Shown here in pieces: positions 37,131-48,840 of a stretch of DNA of 64,000 nt. The notes under the pieces are model-generated. The model was not told the DNA's origin. It searched no databases and saw nothing but the letters and a program-made list of their open reading frames with translations. The position numbers were made by a program, and so were the translations under genes. This DNA is from Prosapia bicincta (Eukaryota > Arthropoda > Insecta > Hemiptera > Cercopidae). Positions within the stretch are counted from its first letter, which is position 1, and every line of letters starts with the position of its first letter. The stretch covers positions 18,663,067 to 18,727,066 of the forward strand of contig JBAIZL010000002.1 of NCBI GenBank assembly GCA_036971475.1, given 5' to 3'.

Positions 37131-37859
37131 GTCAGTCATTTACCGGACCTTTGTAACCAATTTAGCGGATCACTATTTTTGTTTTATTTTTTCATGTAAA
37201 GATGGTTTTGAAATACATATTCTACTCACGATTACAAGATAAATGTACCAAACGAGTCACGATTTTCTTTAGAGTACCTTACGATATTAAATTTTATTTC
37301 TCATTTAAATTTGTTTCAGTCTCTCATGGCCAATTTCAGTATGCTGTGTGTCGTTTGATATTGGTGTGGTAAATTTATATATGCTAAACATTTTATGGTA
37401 TATTCACAATAATCAGAGTTTGATAAAGGAAGCCCATTAGGTGACTGATAGATCGGAGTGGTGCGAGTAATACGTCCTTATCTCCTGTTGTGTCCGGTGT
37501 ACTCCCAGTCTGCTAAGCCTAAAGGGAGTTTTATTTGTGCTAACAGAGAATAATGTTCCTTTCTAAGCAAAAAGAGATTTTATTCAGAAAACAACGGAGA
37601 GGTATGCAAAAACGTGACATGTAACATTTTGTTGCGAACCGCCCGCGGCTTGTAGGGTCGCCCGCTTGTAGTTTACATTTTTAGTTCGATAGTTGAAATG
37701 ACGCGTACCTTAAGGCATTTGAAAAGCTATATTGTCCTTGCTTTGTCTTGTGGCTTATCTCAATTTTATATCTCAGATTTATTGTTGTATTTCGAGAAGC
37801 AGTTAAGGCATCTCCGTCTCCGTAAGACTGGCTATGATAGACGCTTTACTTATACCGGT
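37131..37859. other. Nothing recognised
   Basis: No coding signal. A GC-rich spot (ccgcccgcggcttgtagggtcgcccgc) lies near 37640-37667. Confidence 0.45.
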
Positions 37860-38325
37860 TGAGAGTAGGTCTGTTTCAAGTAAGTGAACCTGTTTATGTG
37901 ATGCCATCGCTTCTGCTCATCCCCAGTACCAGGGGATCCATTAGTCATCCCCTTTATTCCGTCTTCTTTTCCTTATGCTTCTTCTTATAAGAGGATAAAG
38001 CTGTAGACATGTGTTTATGAGTGTGCAAGAGAGTCGGTCTTTTTCAAGTAAATGAACCTGTGCATGTGATGCCATCGTTTCTCCACATCCTCAGTACCAG
38101 GGGATCCATAAGTCATCACCTTTATTCCGTCTTCTTTTCCTTATAAGTGTTCTTATAAGAGGATAAAGCTGTAGACATGTATTTATGAGTGAGCAAGAGA
38201 GTCAGTCTTTTTCAAGTAAATGAACCTGTGCATGTGACGCCATCGTTTCTCCACATCCTCAGTAACAGGGGATCCATAAGTCATCACCTTTATTCCATCT
38301 TGCTTTCCTTATACCTTCACCTTCC
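37860..38325. repeat. 168-bp tandem repeat, about 2.7 copies
   Basis: The landmark aggggatcc occurs at 37931, 38099 and 38267, exactly 168 bp apart. Each unit contains tcaagtaaRtgaacctg, gccatcg, gtaccaggggatccat and ttataagaggataaagctg. No function apparent. Confidence 0.93.
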
Positions 38326-38770
38326 ATAGACTCATACTACACATTTACATGTCTTCACTTTCTAATCTTGGCGAGGTCTCCACAATACCTTAATTTCATC
38401 TTTCCTATTTTTTGTAAAAGGTAATAGACCCACGGACTAATGGCCCTAAAGCTATAAAAATGCTCAATTCATTAAGGTACATTGAAAACTGTTCACGGGT
38501 ATTTTGGAAATAACAATTTCGCAAATGAGATAAAATCTCAAACCTACATTTTTTCTTTAGTTTTTGTTTCATTACTTGTTACGGATATAACTAACGTACT
38601 ATTGCTGTTTTATCTGTTTGAATCTGCATTGCATATATACGTGTTCTACCACATTTACTATTGTTGTATTTTTTTCATAGTAAATATTCACATTAAATAA
38701 GTTTGATTAAAGTACCCAAAATATATTTAAAGTTACACACACACACATATATATTGTTTTTTTCAGATTG
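38326..38770. other. AT-rich DNA
   Basis: A 72-codon plus frame (38482-38700) is hydrophobic but lies in AT-rich sequence with no signal I trust. Confidence 0.4.
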
Positions 38771-38864
38771 TAATTTTCATTCCTGATGATGTTGGTACTG
38801 TTTACCGACGAAAAGCTTTGGATATAAATTAATAAATATTCTTGTATTTGAATATACTATGTTG

Positions 38865-38870
<6 letters not shown>
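38771..38870 (+). mobile_element. PLE fragment with hammerhead motif (family A)
   Basis: ATTC 38779-38782, CTGATGA 38783-38789, extra T, stem II GTTGGT 38791-38796 pairing with ACCGAC 38804-38809 (one G-U), GAA 38810-38812, AAGCTT 38813-38818, T 38819, GGAT 38820-38823 pairing with ATTC through one G-U. A TA tract follows at 38871. Confidence 0.8.

Positions 38871-38931
<61 letters not shown>
38871..38931. repeat. (TA)n tract
   Basis: About 61 bp of TA between two family A fragments. Confidence 0.97.
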
Positions 38932-38935
<4 letters not shown>

Positions 38936-39155
38936 AACAAAAGTCTAAATACAAATACAAGAATTATAATTGAATTTACAATTCAAAACTTTTCGTTGGC
39001 TAACAGTACCAACATCATCAGGAATATATATACATAATCAATGTTCCTGATGATGTTGGTACTGTTAGCCAACGAAAAGCTTTGAATTGTAAATTCAATT
39101 ATAATTCTTGTATTTGTATTTAGACTTTTGTTCTTTATTAATACACAAGAAAACA
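38932..39155. mobile_element. Foldback PLE fragment, two hammerhead motifs (family A)
   Basis: Arms 38932-39025 and 39043-39140 are near-perfect inverted copies. The plus motif has GTTC 39043-39046, CTGATGA 39047-39053, stem II GTTGGT 39055-39060 with GCCAAC 39068-39073 (one G-U), GAA 39074-39076, AAGCTT 39077-39082, T, GAAT 39084-39087. The minus motif (38981-39024) has AAGTTT instead of the palindrome and is probably weakened. Confidence 0.85.
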
Positions 39156-39160
39156 TACTG

Positions 39161-39163
<3 letters not shown>

Positions 39164-39222
<59 letters not shown>
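39164..39222. repeat. (TA)n tract
   Basis: About 59 bp of TA. Confidence 0.97.
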
Positions 39223-39227
<5 letters not shown>

Positions 39228-39377
39228 ATATGGTGATATGTTTTCTTGTAATATAGTTAATAAATTAAAAATATTTCAAAAACAAGAATACTTTTAATGA
39301 ATATATTTATTCAAAGCTTTTCGCCGATAAAATAGTACCAGCATCTTCAGGAAAATAATTATCATTTATTTAATTTA

Positions 39378-39383
<6 letters not shown>
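39223..39383 (-). mobile_element. Single-arm copy of the 13.1-kb PLE foldback (family A)
   Basis: Near-identical to the 13.1-13.33 kb element, including atatggtgatatgttttctt and the minus hammerhead motif at 39309-39354 (core complementary to tcttcag). Two copies this similar, 26 kb apart, imply recent spread. Confidence 0.82.

Positions 39384-39431
<48 letters not shown>
39384..39431. repeat. (TA)n tract
   Basis: About 48 bp of TA. Confidence 0.96.
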
Positions 39432-39435
<4 letters not shown>

Positions 39436-39665
39436 AAATAAGAGAAATACAAATACAAGATTAATTTATTGTTTCATAATTCAAAGCTTTTGAAAGTGTT
39501 TTGAGCAAATTTTGAACTCTGTTAGATCTAACACTTGTATTCATGACTTTCATTATTATTCCTGATGATGTTGGTACTGTTAACCAACGAAAAGCTTTGA
39601 ATTGTATTATTCAATAAATTATTCTTGTATTTGTATTTCTCTTATTTTTCATTAATACACAAGAA
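39436..39665. mobile_element. Foldback PLE fragment with one complete hammerhead motif (family A)
   Basis: Outer arms (agaaatacaaatacaag... and ...cttgtatttgtatttct) are inverted copies. The right arm holds ATTC 39558-39561, CTGATGA 39562-39568, T, GTTGGT 39570-39575 with ACCAAC 39583-39588, GAA 39589-39591, AAGCTT 39592-39597, T, GAAT 39599-39602, all fully paired. The left arm keeps only attcaaagctttt before diverging. Confidence 0.83.
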
Positions 39666-40554
39666 TTTAATTATATATTTATATAAAATTTAATTTGTTT
39701 TTCATAAGGACCTCGGTCATCTTCCTGAGGGCAAACACAGAAATGAAACAATACCAGAGCTAGGCTATTTGTTTTAAGACGTTAACAGCAACAGCGTGCC
39801 AATATCTACTAGTAAAGCTATTCGCCAGCCTTATATCCTATAGCTATTTCGTAATGTTCGCAAATATTTTTGTTTTATACAAAAAATTGTTTTTGCTAGC
39901 TTTATCTTCATTTTCATTATCTCGGTACACGATGACAATTACTACAAGTTATGGTTTTTCTGAGATAGATATATTTATCTAAGGCAGATAGGTAAATTAT
40001 TATTTATACATTTCTGATCAGATAGGTACATAATTTATATATGTGTATAAATTATTTATACAAAATACATATTTATTTGAGTTTGTCACACTCATGCAAG
40101 AGAGTGCTCTCGTTCACATTGCCACCTACCTTTGAAAATAAAATGCAAATATTTATTCCTCTTCCAACACACTCTGACGTTTGACATGTGGAGGAATTAA
40201 GTGCCTATGATGTGACAGTCCACCCTTCACCGGACTATTAATAATTCAACCCCCTAATCAATTAGGATTAGATGTCCCAGCGTCAATAGATAGCGAGGAT
40301 GGTTTAATAACGCGGGGGTAATTAACCCCATGGATTGGCCGTACGCCCACTCACAAGCAGGTATTGTCCGGCTCAGCACTAAAATAACGGAGTTACAAAG
40401 CGAAATAAAAAGGTCAGAAGTTTTTAGGAAACTTAAAAGTTTTTTGACGCCTAAAATTATTAACGATTTCGACTCAAATTTAAACACTACAGTAACCGCT
40501 TACAGATCCAAATAGTGCTAAATTAATATTGAAAATAAAAATATCGAATAATAC
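39666..40554. other. AT-rich DNA, nothing recognised
   Basis: Open frames on both strands at 40254-40515 lack known motifs. Confidence 0.4.
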
Positions 40555-40910
40555 TGGCACGGTAGAGCCTCGTTTATCCAATGTAATATGGATAATCGAA
40601 GACTCGGATAACAGGAATCTGTCAATAATCGAGAGAGAAACGTACGGTAGACTTGTGAAGTGAATGATAACGTCATCAAAGATATGAAAAACGCTACTGT
40701 ATTATCATATGACAAAATGGTCTACAACGTAAAAATCAAATAATTTCAATAAAAAAAGGACACATAAATTGAAAATGTATTTTTACGCCGTTACTCTAAA
40801 AGCATGCAAAGAGCCAATACATGAATATGTAGTGTAAATGTTTAGTACCTCGGTAAACCGGAATTCGGTTAGTCAGGTTTCGGTTAATCAAGGATCAATA
40901 ACACTTCGTA
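40555..40910. mobile_element. Possible degenerate Tigger/pogo-type non-autonomous element
   Basis: Left text tagagcctcgtttatccaat (40563-40582) and right text cggtttcggttaatcaag-like (40870-40900) resemble the ends of Tigger-type elements. The ends are too diverged to confirm terminal repeats or a TA duplication. Confidence 0.28.
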
Positions 40911-42454
40911 AGTGATGAAGAAATCCCTTAGGAAATTTAATTAATTGTAGGCCTACAAATTTGATATTTTTATATGACTCTTTGCGGATTTATCGGCTTC
41001 AGATTTTAAAACCTATTTCCTACGTATCCATCATCATTGTAATCATCACCGTTGTGTTTGCAACTAGAATATAATGGTTCAAGGTAAATCGTAAAAGGAT
41101 ATATAATGTTCCTACTACGAGAGTTTAATTCTGTTGTTTAATAACAGTTTTGCAGTGAAAAAGCAACTGACGAGAACAAAAATGGTCGAGAAAGTGTACT
41201 TACTTGTCACTATCTCTTATTTTGTTTATTTAACGCGTACCTCAGTTTGAGCAACCATTGAGTAGTGCATACCCCTGCTACGAGCAGTGTTTCAACCCCT
41301 TCTCTCAGTCAGTACTAGTAGAAATCAATGTTTGTACCTGCATCCGTATCATCCGCCTCTAATAACTCTATGTTTGTTAGGTTGGGACAACTTAAACACC
41401 GCCTAATAGATTGTATGCGAGGTTTACTTGAAGACAATTAGGAAATGCATAATATTTAGGAATCGTATGGATAAACTGGTGTTATTTCTTCACCCAATCA
41501 CGTGCCAAATATCATAAAACAAATAATGCGACCATCTTTCATTTGTTATTGGCTTTTGACATTTTTTTTGTAATTTAAAGTAAAAATAGTAGTTTTATAA
41601 TCGACCGAAAACTGTGTAGTTACGTTTCTTTTTATAACAATTGCATATAAATGTTCTCCCTCTCGTATACATTGTAAACACATAAAACAGCTGTTCCAAA
41701 ACTCGGTACGCAATTAATATGCTGGCAGTTATTAATATAAAAGAAAACGTTCCGGCCACAAAGTTGACCGTATTTCATTGCAAAGATAAAAAGTACATTA
41801 GACACCCGCGGCCCTTAATGTTTATAGCTCGGCCCCGATTTAAAAACAGATTAGAGAAGGGACTTTAAAGCGCAAGGGCAACACATGTTGCCACACATTG
41901 GGGGGTGTTTAGGGGTGATTTACGTATCCCTTTGTACCCCGTTCTGCGTATATCAAACGCGGCCGTATATTTTATGCAGTAATTTTATAATTCATAATTC
42001 GCAGAGCGCTTTCCTACATTCAACTTTTAAAGCCGGCTCCTGAAAAACCATCTTCATACAGAAACGGAATCGCGTATTTGTAAGATATACGCGTTTAGCT
42101 GGGAAATTGTATGATAATGTAAATTTAGTCTGTTGGGCTTTGGGGAGGGGTGATAATGGCATATCGCCGTAGTTGTTACCTCCTTTTTTTAAATCATGTT
42201 TCTTCCCCATACTCCATCCCTCTTATTCCTTCACTCTCTCTCCCATCCCTTTCTACCCAGAGGCTTGTCTTCATCTCTTTTTACTATCCTTTCAAGCCTA
42301 TAAATTTCTTTCTGGTAATAAAACAGTTCTCTTGCCTGCATCTTAGCACCTATAAAACAATTTTGGTGTGCAATACCTGTGCCAGGGTAGAACGCCTAAA
42401 TAAGAGATGGTTTGCCGACCACAATGAATTTTTGGAGCTTCTTTTTGATGACTA
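40911..42454. other. No assigned gene
   Basis: Contains a GC-richer patch at 41805-41960 and overlapping frames at 41992-42455 on both strands, none recognisable. Confidence 0.4.
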
Positions 42455-42820
42455 ATTTGTAATTTATTTCTGGATGTCAGCATGTCAAGGGAGATTGCAC
42501 TTGTAGACGGAAACAATGACGTATCGATTGGACAGGTAGGGGTTAGGTTTCGGTTTAACAGGTAGGAGCGGGTGAGGAAAACGATAGGTTTAGAGCGAAA
42601 GTACTGCTGGCAAATTTGTAATTTATTTCTGGATGCCAGCATGATAAGGGAGATTGCACTTGTAGACGGAAACAATGACGTATCGATTGGTAAGGTAGGG
42701 GTTAGGTTTCGGTATAACAGGTAGGGAAGGGTGAGGAAAACGCTAGGTTTAGAGCGAAAGTACTGGTGGCAAATTTGTTATTTATCTCTGAATGCCTGCG
42801 TGTCACGGATGTCTGCAGTT
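42455..42820. repeat. 159-bp tandem repeat, about 2.3 copies
   Basis: The landmark gattgcacttgtagacgg starts at 42493 and 42652. Units carry tgacgtatcgattgg, taggggttaggtttcggt and tagagcgaaagtactg. The third copy fades after 42780. The period is divisible by three, which keeps frames open. Confidence 0.9.
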
Positions 42821-43590
42821 GTCGGCTTGAGATTGTGGGAAGTAAGGCATATCAACTCCTGGGTAGGAGATTATTCTCTTTGTGAGGTAATTTGGTCTCG
42901 TCTATTGCCACTATGCAGATCGGAAATGATGCCGGATGTTCGAGTAGTTTAAAGATGATGGGGAGGAGATGGATAAGAGCCTGGAGGTAAGAGGTCGGTT
43001 TTACAACAGGTAGGGAATTGAGAGCGTGAAGGGTTCTTATAGTTGTGCAGTATCTTATTGAGTAGAACTAGAATAGGTTTTTATTTATAACAAACTTCCT
43101 TTTTTTTATCACTATTACGTTTTGCTTTGTCGATACTACGATCTTGCCCTGCATTCTCCAAGTCACACTCTGCCGCTGTAGGCCAAATACGCGGTCTGGA
43201 CTCTTGCCTTGGTGCTAGGGTTGTCACCAGCGTTGCTACTACTCTGCAAAATTGATGTAAACTATAGTGTTGTATTAAGATTTAAAAAGTATGAAGAAGA
43301 TCGGATGTTCGCAGAACGATTGTTTTAACATAATAACTTTTAATTTAATTTTAAAACATCGTTCAGTACATTCAGGACCAATATTGCAAACTAAAACCAA
43401 TGTAATTGCACTATACTTTGATGCAGAAAGCTTCATATCAAATAACAGGCGGCTAGAATATTGCCAACAAAGTGCAATATAAGTAAAGAGCTTGAGCTTT
43501 AATTCATCCAACAGTAGGGACTATTATATCATATACAGTACGTGCCTCTAACGTAACCTAATTTAAATACTGTACACTGGTTGTAGTATT
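42821..43590. other. Nothing recognised
   Basis: No coding motif on either strand. Confidence 0.4.
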
Positions 43591-43810
43591 TACCGCATGC
43601 GCCAAAATAAACAGTACTGAAATAGTTTTAAGATTTTATTTTATTTACATAGTTTTCTCTGCAGTAGTTTGCACCATGTCAAGAAAAACTAACCTCAAAT
43701 GAAATACGTCAACACGAATTCGCGGCAACAATCAAAAGTCGGTTCAGCTGATCGAGAATACAACTACAGCTGAATTAGTTTCAGCACTGTTTATTTTGGC
43801 GCATACGGTA
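43591..43810. mobile_element. 220-bp MITE
   Basis: Inverted termini: taccgcatgcgccaaaataa at the left end and ttattttggcgcatacggta at the right end, with matches extending through acagtRctgaaa to about 33 bp. Interior without coding capacity. Flanking att on both sides could be a target duplication. Confidence 0.82.
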
Positions 43811-44512
43811 ATTGTATTTACTAATAACCGTATATAATTACTAGTAGATATAATGACAAATAGTTTAGGTATATTTTCTGAGATAGTTTGTGTAGTTAGG
43901 AATAGAACCTGTTGTTAGTAATGGTGTACAGTAGTCACGGTAATTTAGTGTAACATATTTTTTAAAATAAAAACCTGGCCACCTATGTAAGCTAGCCAGT
44001 TTAATTTGAATAGGAAGTACACAGGTTTTACTGCACTTTATGTATTCAATATAAAGGAACATGAGTGTTGTGTTGCTCTTGTATGCTGTGGAGCACTGGT
44101 TATTGTAGTCTGCACTGCAGTAGTTATTAGTCAAAAATATTTCTTAATGCAATTTCTTGTGGTGCAGTATATTTTATGCAATATATCAGGGGCGAACAAG
44201 ACACGATGGTTCTACGTAGGCCTATAGCAGCCAGGCAACGGAATCTCCGCCACTCTAACTGCAAATAGGTCGGCCAAGTCTCTTGCTATTACTCGAGAGT
44301 TAATGAACGTCTAAATGGTTTCTTCCCGTAATGAAAACGGTAAAATATTATTATAAGTATACAAATTTAGTACCTTCATTATTTAACCTTGACCGCTTTC
44401 GAAATATATTTAACTTACAATATTTATATTTATAACTAATTACCTTCACATAAAAATATTTATAGTACGGGGGCTTTGACAAATACTAAGACGACGTTTG
44501 TACTTATAATAA
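43811..44512. other. Nothing recognised; 3' flank of the knottin gene
   Basis: No canonical AATAAA was found on the minus strand within about 60 bases after the stop at 44513; taaataatg-like text appears farther on. Confidence 0.4.
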
Positions 44513-47500
44513 CTATGTTACCTTTATGATCGAAGTACAGGTCTGGGTCTTGGTGTCACATATTTTGGAGCAGCAAACATCGCCTGTGGCGCACTGGAAC
44601 CAACAAATAAATCAATTGATTGACGCAGCGGTGAAGCAGTACGTCCACGTCGCAATAGTACAAACTGACATGGGCGTCCTGTTATAGTAGACATAAGCCT
44701 ACTGGTTGTTTGGTTAGGAACGCTTTCGTGCTCCTAATTATTTGAACATTTATTATTCACCGAGAAATATTATATTAATTTATAATAATCATATTACATG
44801 TTTCTCGGAGATGATATGTTTTTTACCCTAATAAACTTACCATATAAGGATTTTTAAAAATCTTTTACACTGTTAGAACATTAAAAAAATATTTAAATAG
44901 AAAAAATATTTGGTTATTTTCATTGTTTTGGTAATTACATATTTCGTCGGATTTTTCAAAATGTACAACGAAAAGTCTGATAATCGGCGATGGAAAATTA
45001 AAACAAATTTGTGTAATTCAATAAAAAGTCTTTTATCAACTGATGACCTTATGCTTTTCAGCGTAGTTCCATTTGTACATATGACCTCTTATTTATACTT
45101 GTTATTATACTAACTTACGTACATACCACTTAAACACCTATTTATGCAAGTAACTAAAATATAGCCTCTTATATGTTTTCGTATAAACTCTTATATTTTA
45201 CTCGTAACTTTAAAATATCAAAATAACAAACCAAGTGGCGAGGCATGCGGTTATTCGTCGATGACTAACCTACATTTTTTAAATTAATAATTATATATTT
45301 ATCAAGAACAAAAAAAAAAAAAATATACTAATAAGATGCGCAAAATCATTCAACATTCGCCGTTGAAGAAAGACGGACAGTGCCTGTAGGAAGTAGTGGA
45401 TTCTCTGTTAGTGCATCTAATGCAGTCCTGATGCCTTATTATACATCCCCTCTCTCACACCCAACACCGAATATTCCCCGGGTGTTAACCACGGCAAATC
45501 ATCTGTCGAATATCGTTCGGTTCTTCGGCAGTCGGCATAGGTTACGTCTAGTAACATCTTGTAGAAGACTAATACGAAATTATTGACAGTCATTTAGGTT
45601 ACATTAAAGATAGCTTATCGTCATTAAAAAATGTGCAGTTTTTTAACATTTAAATCTACAAATGTTTAAGTTTTTTTAGTACATTTTTCTGCCTTTCCTA
45701 ACATTAAACTATTTTTCTTTGTTGAAACATTTCGAAATAACTCAGTTCTCAAGTTTTTAATAATACTGTTTGCCTAAACCTTGAGCTCGTCTGTATATTA
45801 TGAGCCCCTCGCCTTACTACTTGTAGACATCACTTCCTATTTATTCACGCCTACTCTTGACTCCTCCGGTTTAACTACTTAACAATTTCAAACTTTTGAA
45901 ATTGACGATTGGCAATATATGACTTTGTCCATCGTCAGATATTTGGAAGAGCAGAGTCAATAAATGAGGAAGATGTTTCTTCACGGAAAGAAACTGCGTT
46001 ACCACAGTTGTTGAAGGATTTCTCCTCATGTGATGTTTTTAATACTGACAAGTTTTGACTTTTATTCAGTCTTATGCTAGATAAGTAGCTTTATAAAAAG
46101 TATAAATGCCACGGTATAATTTCAGTACCAGTGTGTGCTAATCCAGATGGTTCAGAAAAACTTAAATAGTTTGTCGTGTTTGCCGAATTGATGTCACCGC
46201 GATGTCTCAAGAACATTCGCTCATTTCCAAGTGATGACGCTGCACAGCGTCATGCATAGATAATAAGAAAAGCATTTGTTTTATGGGTAAACCAGCTCAA
46301 TACGATTTTTCAAAGAAAGAATTGAATATCTTCTGTTGATTAACTTCTTCTACTTAGTGATAACTGTCCAGCACATCTAATGAATATAGAGCTAACAAAC
46401 ATACAATTGTTTTTCTACCTTTGAATGGCAAAAGCAAACTTCAACCTTTGAACCAGAGGATAATAAACGCTGTAAAGCAACATTCGCATAAACGAATAGT
46501 GCAAAGATCCTCATGTTCCATAAAACAAGAAAATCAGCAACATCCTGTAAACATTTTGGATGCTATGCTGCTTTAGAGTGGAATGAATTCTTTCCTAACA
46601 TCATTATAAAGTGATTCATAAAGGATGGTGTCAAATTGTCTCAGTGCAAACTGGCTTTGGAATGGATTAACGACAAACTGGTGAATTAGAGTGAGACAAC
46701 AAGTTTTAAGTTGCACCAGACGATTTTATTAGTGCCTTATTATACTGATGTTTTGAATCATAGACACAAATTACCTACTACCATTGAAAACACTTGGAAT
46801 CAAGTAAGTTTTTCATAAATATACTTATATTAAAAGTTAGGAAGGATATCAATTAGTTTAATAAAAAGTTTAAAGTCTCATCAGTTGTCATAGACATTAA
46901 AATTCAACAAATTTATTAGACATTAAAACAATATTCAACCACTTCCCTTTATTAGCACAATGTAAAGTTTTCATCGTGTTCTTCATTCAGCCGTTGATTG
47001 GCCTTCTTCATACTCAAATGTGTAGCATAATTAGAATAATTTTATTTTCCGATATAAACGACCTTATATATTCTTTACATCTGGTTTCAAATTTTCTAAT
47101 AAATACACAAAAACCTCTTAACCACAATTTTTCTTTATTTTACCCTTATGTACATTTCAGTTACAAAGTAACCATCCTCAGAGGGATAACATACAAAGAC
47201 TGATAAACGTTAGAAAAATACCTTATTTATAATCTACAGAACTAGTCACTCCCACTCCGACCACCGCGGCCCCACCTGTTAAACAAGGCGTAGCCACGCC
47301 CATCGAGTGAAAGCAAGATATCTTACGTCAACTTACTAAAATATAAATTAAAAATACAATAAATACATAATTAATATTGTTTTTTGAAATTATAACTAAC
47401 ACATAATTTAATATAAAAATCATAATCCTACTTAACAAAAGAATATAAAATTGAATGAGGAATAGGACCTCTATCAGAATTTAATAAATTCTCAGGTTTA

Positions 47501-48791
47501 TGTTTACTAATTTTTAAACTTTCGAAACTATTTAACAACTGATTACTTCTAACATTCTTAATTAACTTGACATTAACAGGTGGGGCCGCGGCGGTCGGAG
47601 TGGGAGTGACTAGTTCTGTAGATTATAAATAAGGTATTTTTCTAGCGTTAATCAGTCTTTGTATGTTATCCCTCTGAGGATGGTTACTTTGTAACTGAAA
47701 TGTACATAAGGGTAAAATAAAGAAAGTTTGTGGTTAAGAGGTTTTTGTGTATTTATTATTAAATTCAACCACAGTATATTCCTAATAAATAGTAAATTTC
47801 TTCCTGTTTGTCTAACATATGTTCCCTTGCAATTACATTTTATAAATCCCTTTCATTACTAAACCTAGTTTTTCATTATGTATCAGACTTTCATTTGTTC
47901 TTTGATGTGTTGTTGGTTGTCAGTTGAAAATAACGTTAGACTTATTATTAGTAAAGGCAGAAAAATGTACTGATGTGTATAAAAATATTCCCAACAGAAG
48001 TGAAGATGAGTATGTCAAGGAGTTTAAGGCTTTTTCTGAAGTCATACTCTAGACTTGAGAATTTATTGTCTGATGTTTATCCCATTTCGACCAATAAGGG
48101 CTTTAAAATGAATTGAGTGTGATACATGGATCTCCGACTTTCCTAAAAAAATCCTCGCAAATTAATAGCATTTTCACACAAAGATCATATAATTTAAATA
48201 GTGTTAGTGCTGTATTCCGCTTAGCTAAGCTTAACTGCATGACATCGCCAACTAATGCATCATTGGATGATGTTTTGCAGCATTTTTAAGAATTTGCACG
48301 TATAAGAGATCCGCACAAGAGGGAGAGTGGATTTAGACTTGGCAAACAAATTGTTGTCACTTTTCAAAATACACACTTTTCAGAAAAATTGGAAAACACA
48401 GGAAGCACAGTGGCAGTAATGAAATCCAAGCTAAGCTGGAAACGAATCCTTCAGATAGATTCTGATACTTGAATATAATTATTCTCTAAATAAAAAGTAG
48501 CTAAAAATGCAATATCTAAACTTAGACTTTCAATTAGGATTATAGCTCTGTCTTCAGAACATTGTTTGACTAGCTTAAATGGAATACTTCGAAACAGTTA
48601 TGCAAATATATTGATTTAATTGGCAATTCTTGTGTAATATGATAGTAATTTAAAAAATTATCGTAATTGTAAAAATTTCATTAAAAAGAGATTTAAAAAG
48701 TACTCACGGAATCGTTCTCCTCCGTGCAGCTCTGCGCCAACCAGCAGCTAATCACAAGCATTACTGTTAGGACGCGTAAAATCCCTTCCAT
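44513..48791 (-). CDS. Secreted six-cysteine knottin-type peptide, two exons
   Basis: Exon 1 is 48791-48708 (ATG at 48791-48789, 28 codons). It has a basic start, a hydrophobic core LTVMLVISCWLA and a likely signal cleavage after residue 20 or 21, and ends at donor GTGAGTA (48707 down). Exon 2 is 44593-44513, after acceptor atttgttggttccag; 26 codons, then TAG. Both junctions are phase 0. The predicted 54-residue precursor leaves about 33 mature residues with spacing C-x6-C-x5-C-C-x3-C-x6-C, the inhibitor cystine knot pattern. Such peptides occur in insects as venom components, antimicrobial or regulatory peptides; which of these applies cannot be told. An alternative acceptor near 44671 gives unrelated frames with early stops. 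The join is a prediction from the two splice sites. Confidence 0.68.
45930..46740 (+). pseudogene. Tigger/pogo-type (CENP-B-like) transposase relic
   Basis: DDE domain in pieces: LPQLLKDF...DVFNTDKF (first catalytic Asp region, ~46000-46050), VCANPDGSEKLK (~46130-46170), AFVLWVNQLN, then SDNCPAHLMNIELTNIQLF (~46356-46412; second Asp) and FLPLNGKSKLQPLNQRIINAVKQ (~46420-46485). Several stops and at least one frameshift near 46415 kill it. In working relatives this domain cuts and joins DNA at TA sites. It lies within the predicted intron of the knottin gene, on the other strand. Confidence 0.82.
47100..47765 (-). mobile_element. Penelope-like element 3' end with inverted terminal repeats and two hammerhead motifs (family B)
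   Basis: Inverted arms 47103-47285 and 47574-47757 are near-identical. Between them the minus strand encodes a GIY-YIG-type PLE C-terminus. Each arm carries a hammerhead motif, at 47143-47185 (minus, same strand as the ORF) and 47670-47712 (plus). In the plus copy: CCCT 47670-47673, CTGAGGA 47674-47680, T, GGTTAC 47682-47687 pairing with GTAACT 47691-47696 (one G-U), GAA 47697-47699, palindrome ATGTACAT 47700-47707, A 47708, AGGG 47709-47712. Confidence 0.85.
47428..47585 (-). pseudogene. C-terminus of a Penelope-like RT/endonuclease ORF
   Basis: Minus-strand frame ending in TAG at 47430-47428. It reads LLNSFESLKISKHK then LLNSDRGPIPHSILYSF, the ending typical of PLE proteins just after the GIY-YIG endonuclease (an E-x-x-x-I-x-K segment and an N-x-D-x-G-P-I block). 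Only the last ~50 codons are present because the inverted arm cuts in at about 47580. The GIY-YIG domain nicks the target for priming. Family assignment is by motif memory. Confidence 0.68.
47766..48707. other. Intronic DNA of the predicted knottin gene
   Basis: The stretch 47900-48480 has longer than usual stop-free segments on the plus strand, possibly another transposon relic, but no family motif could be named. Confidence 0.4.
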
Positions 48792-48832
48792 CTTGGTCAA
48801 CCAGTTCTATCCATCTGCCGACTTATAATGCG

Positions 48833-48840
48833 TATATATA
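48833..48840 (-). promoter_or_regulatory. TATA box of the knottin gene
   Basis: Minus strand ccctatatatacgc, about 45 bases upstream of the ATG. A start near gtcggcagat (about 48815) would leave a very short leader, as is common for small secreted peptide genes. Confidence 0.6.

Noticed and set aside
44594..44671. Alternative, longer exon 2 of the knottin gene using the acceptor near 44671
   Set aside because: The frame that keeps the cysteine pattern meets a TGA before the cysteine-rich part, and the phase-0 frame gives a different, unrecognised tail; the acceptor at 44594 fits better.
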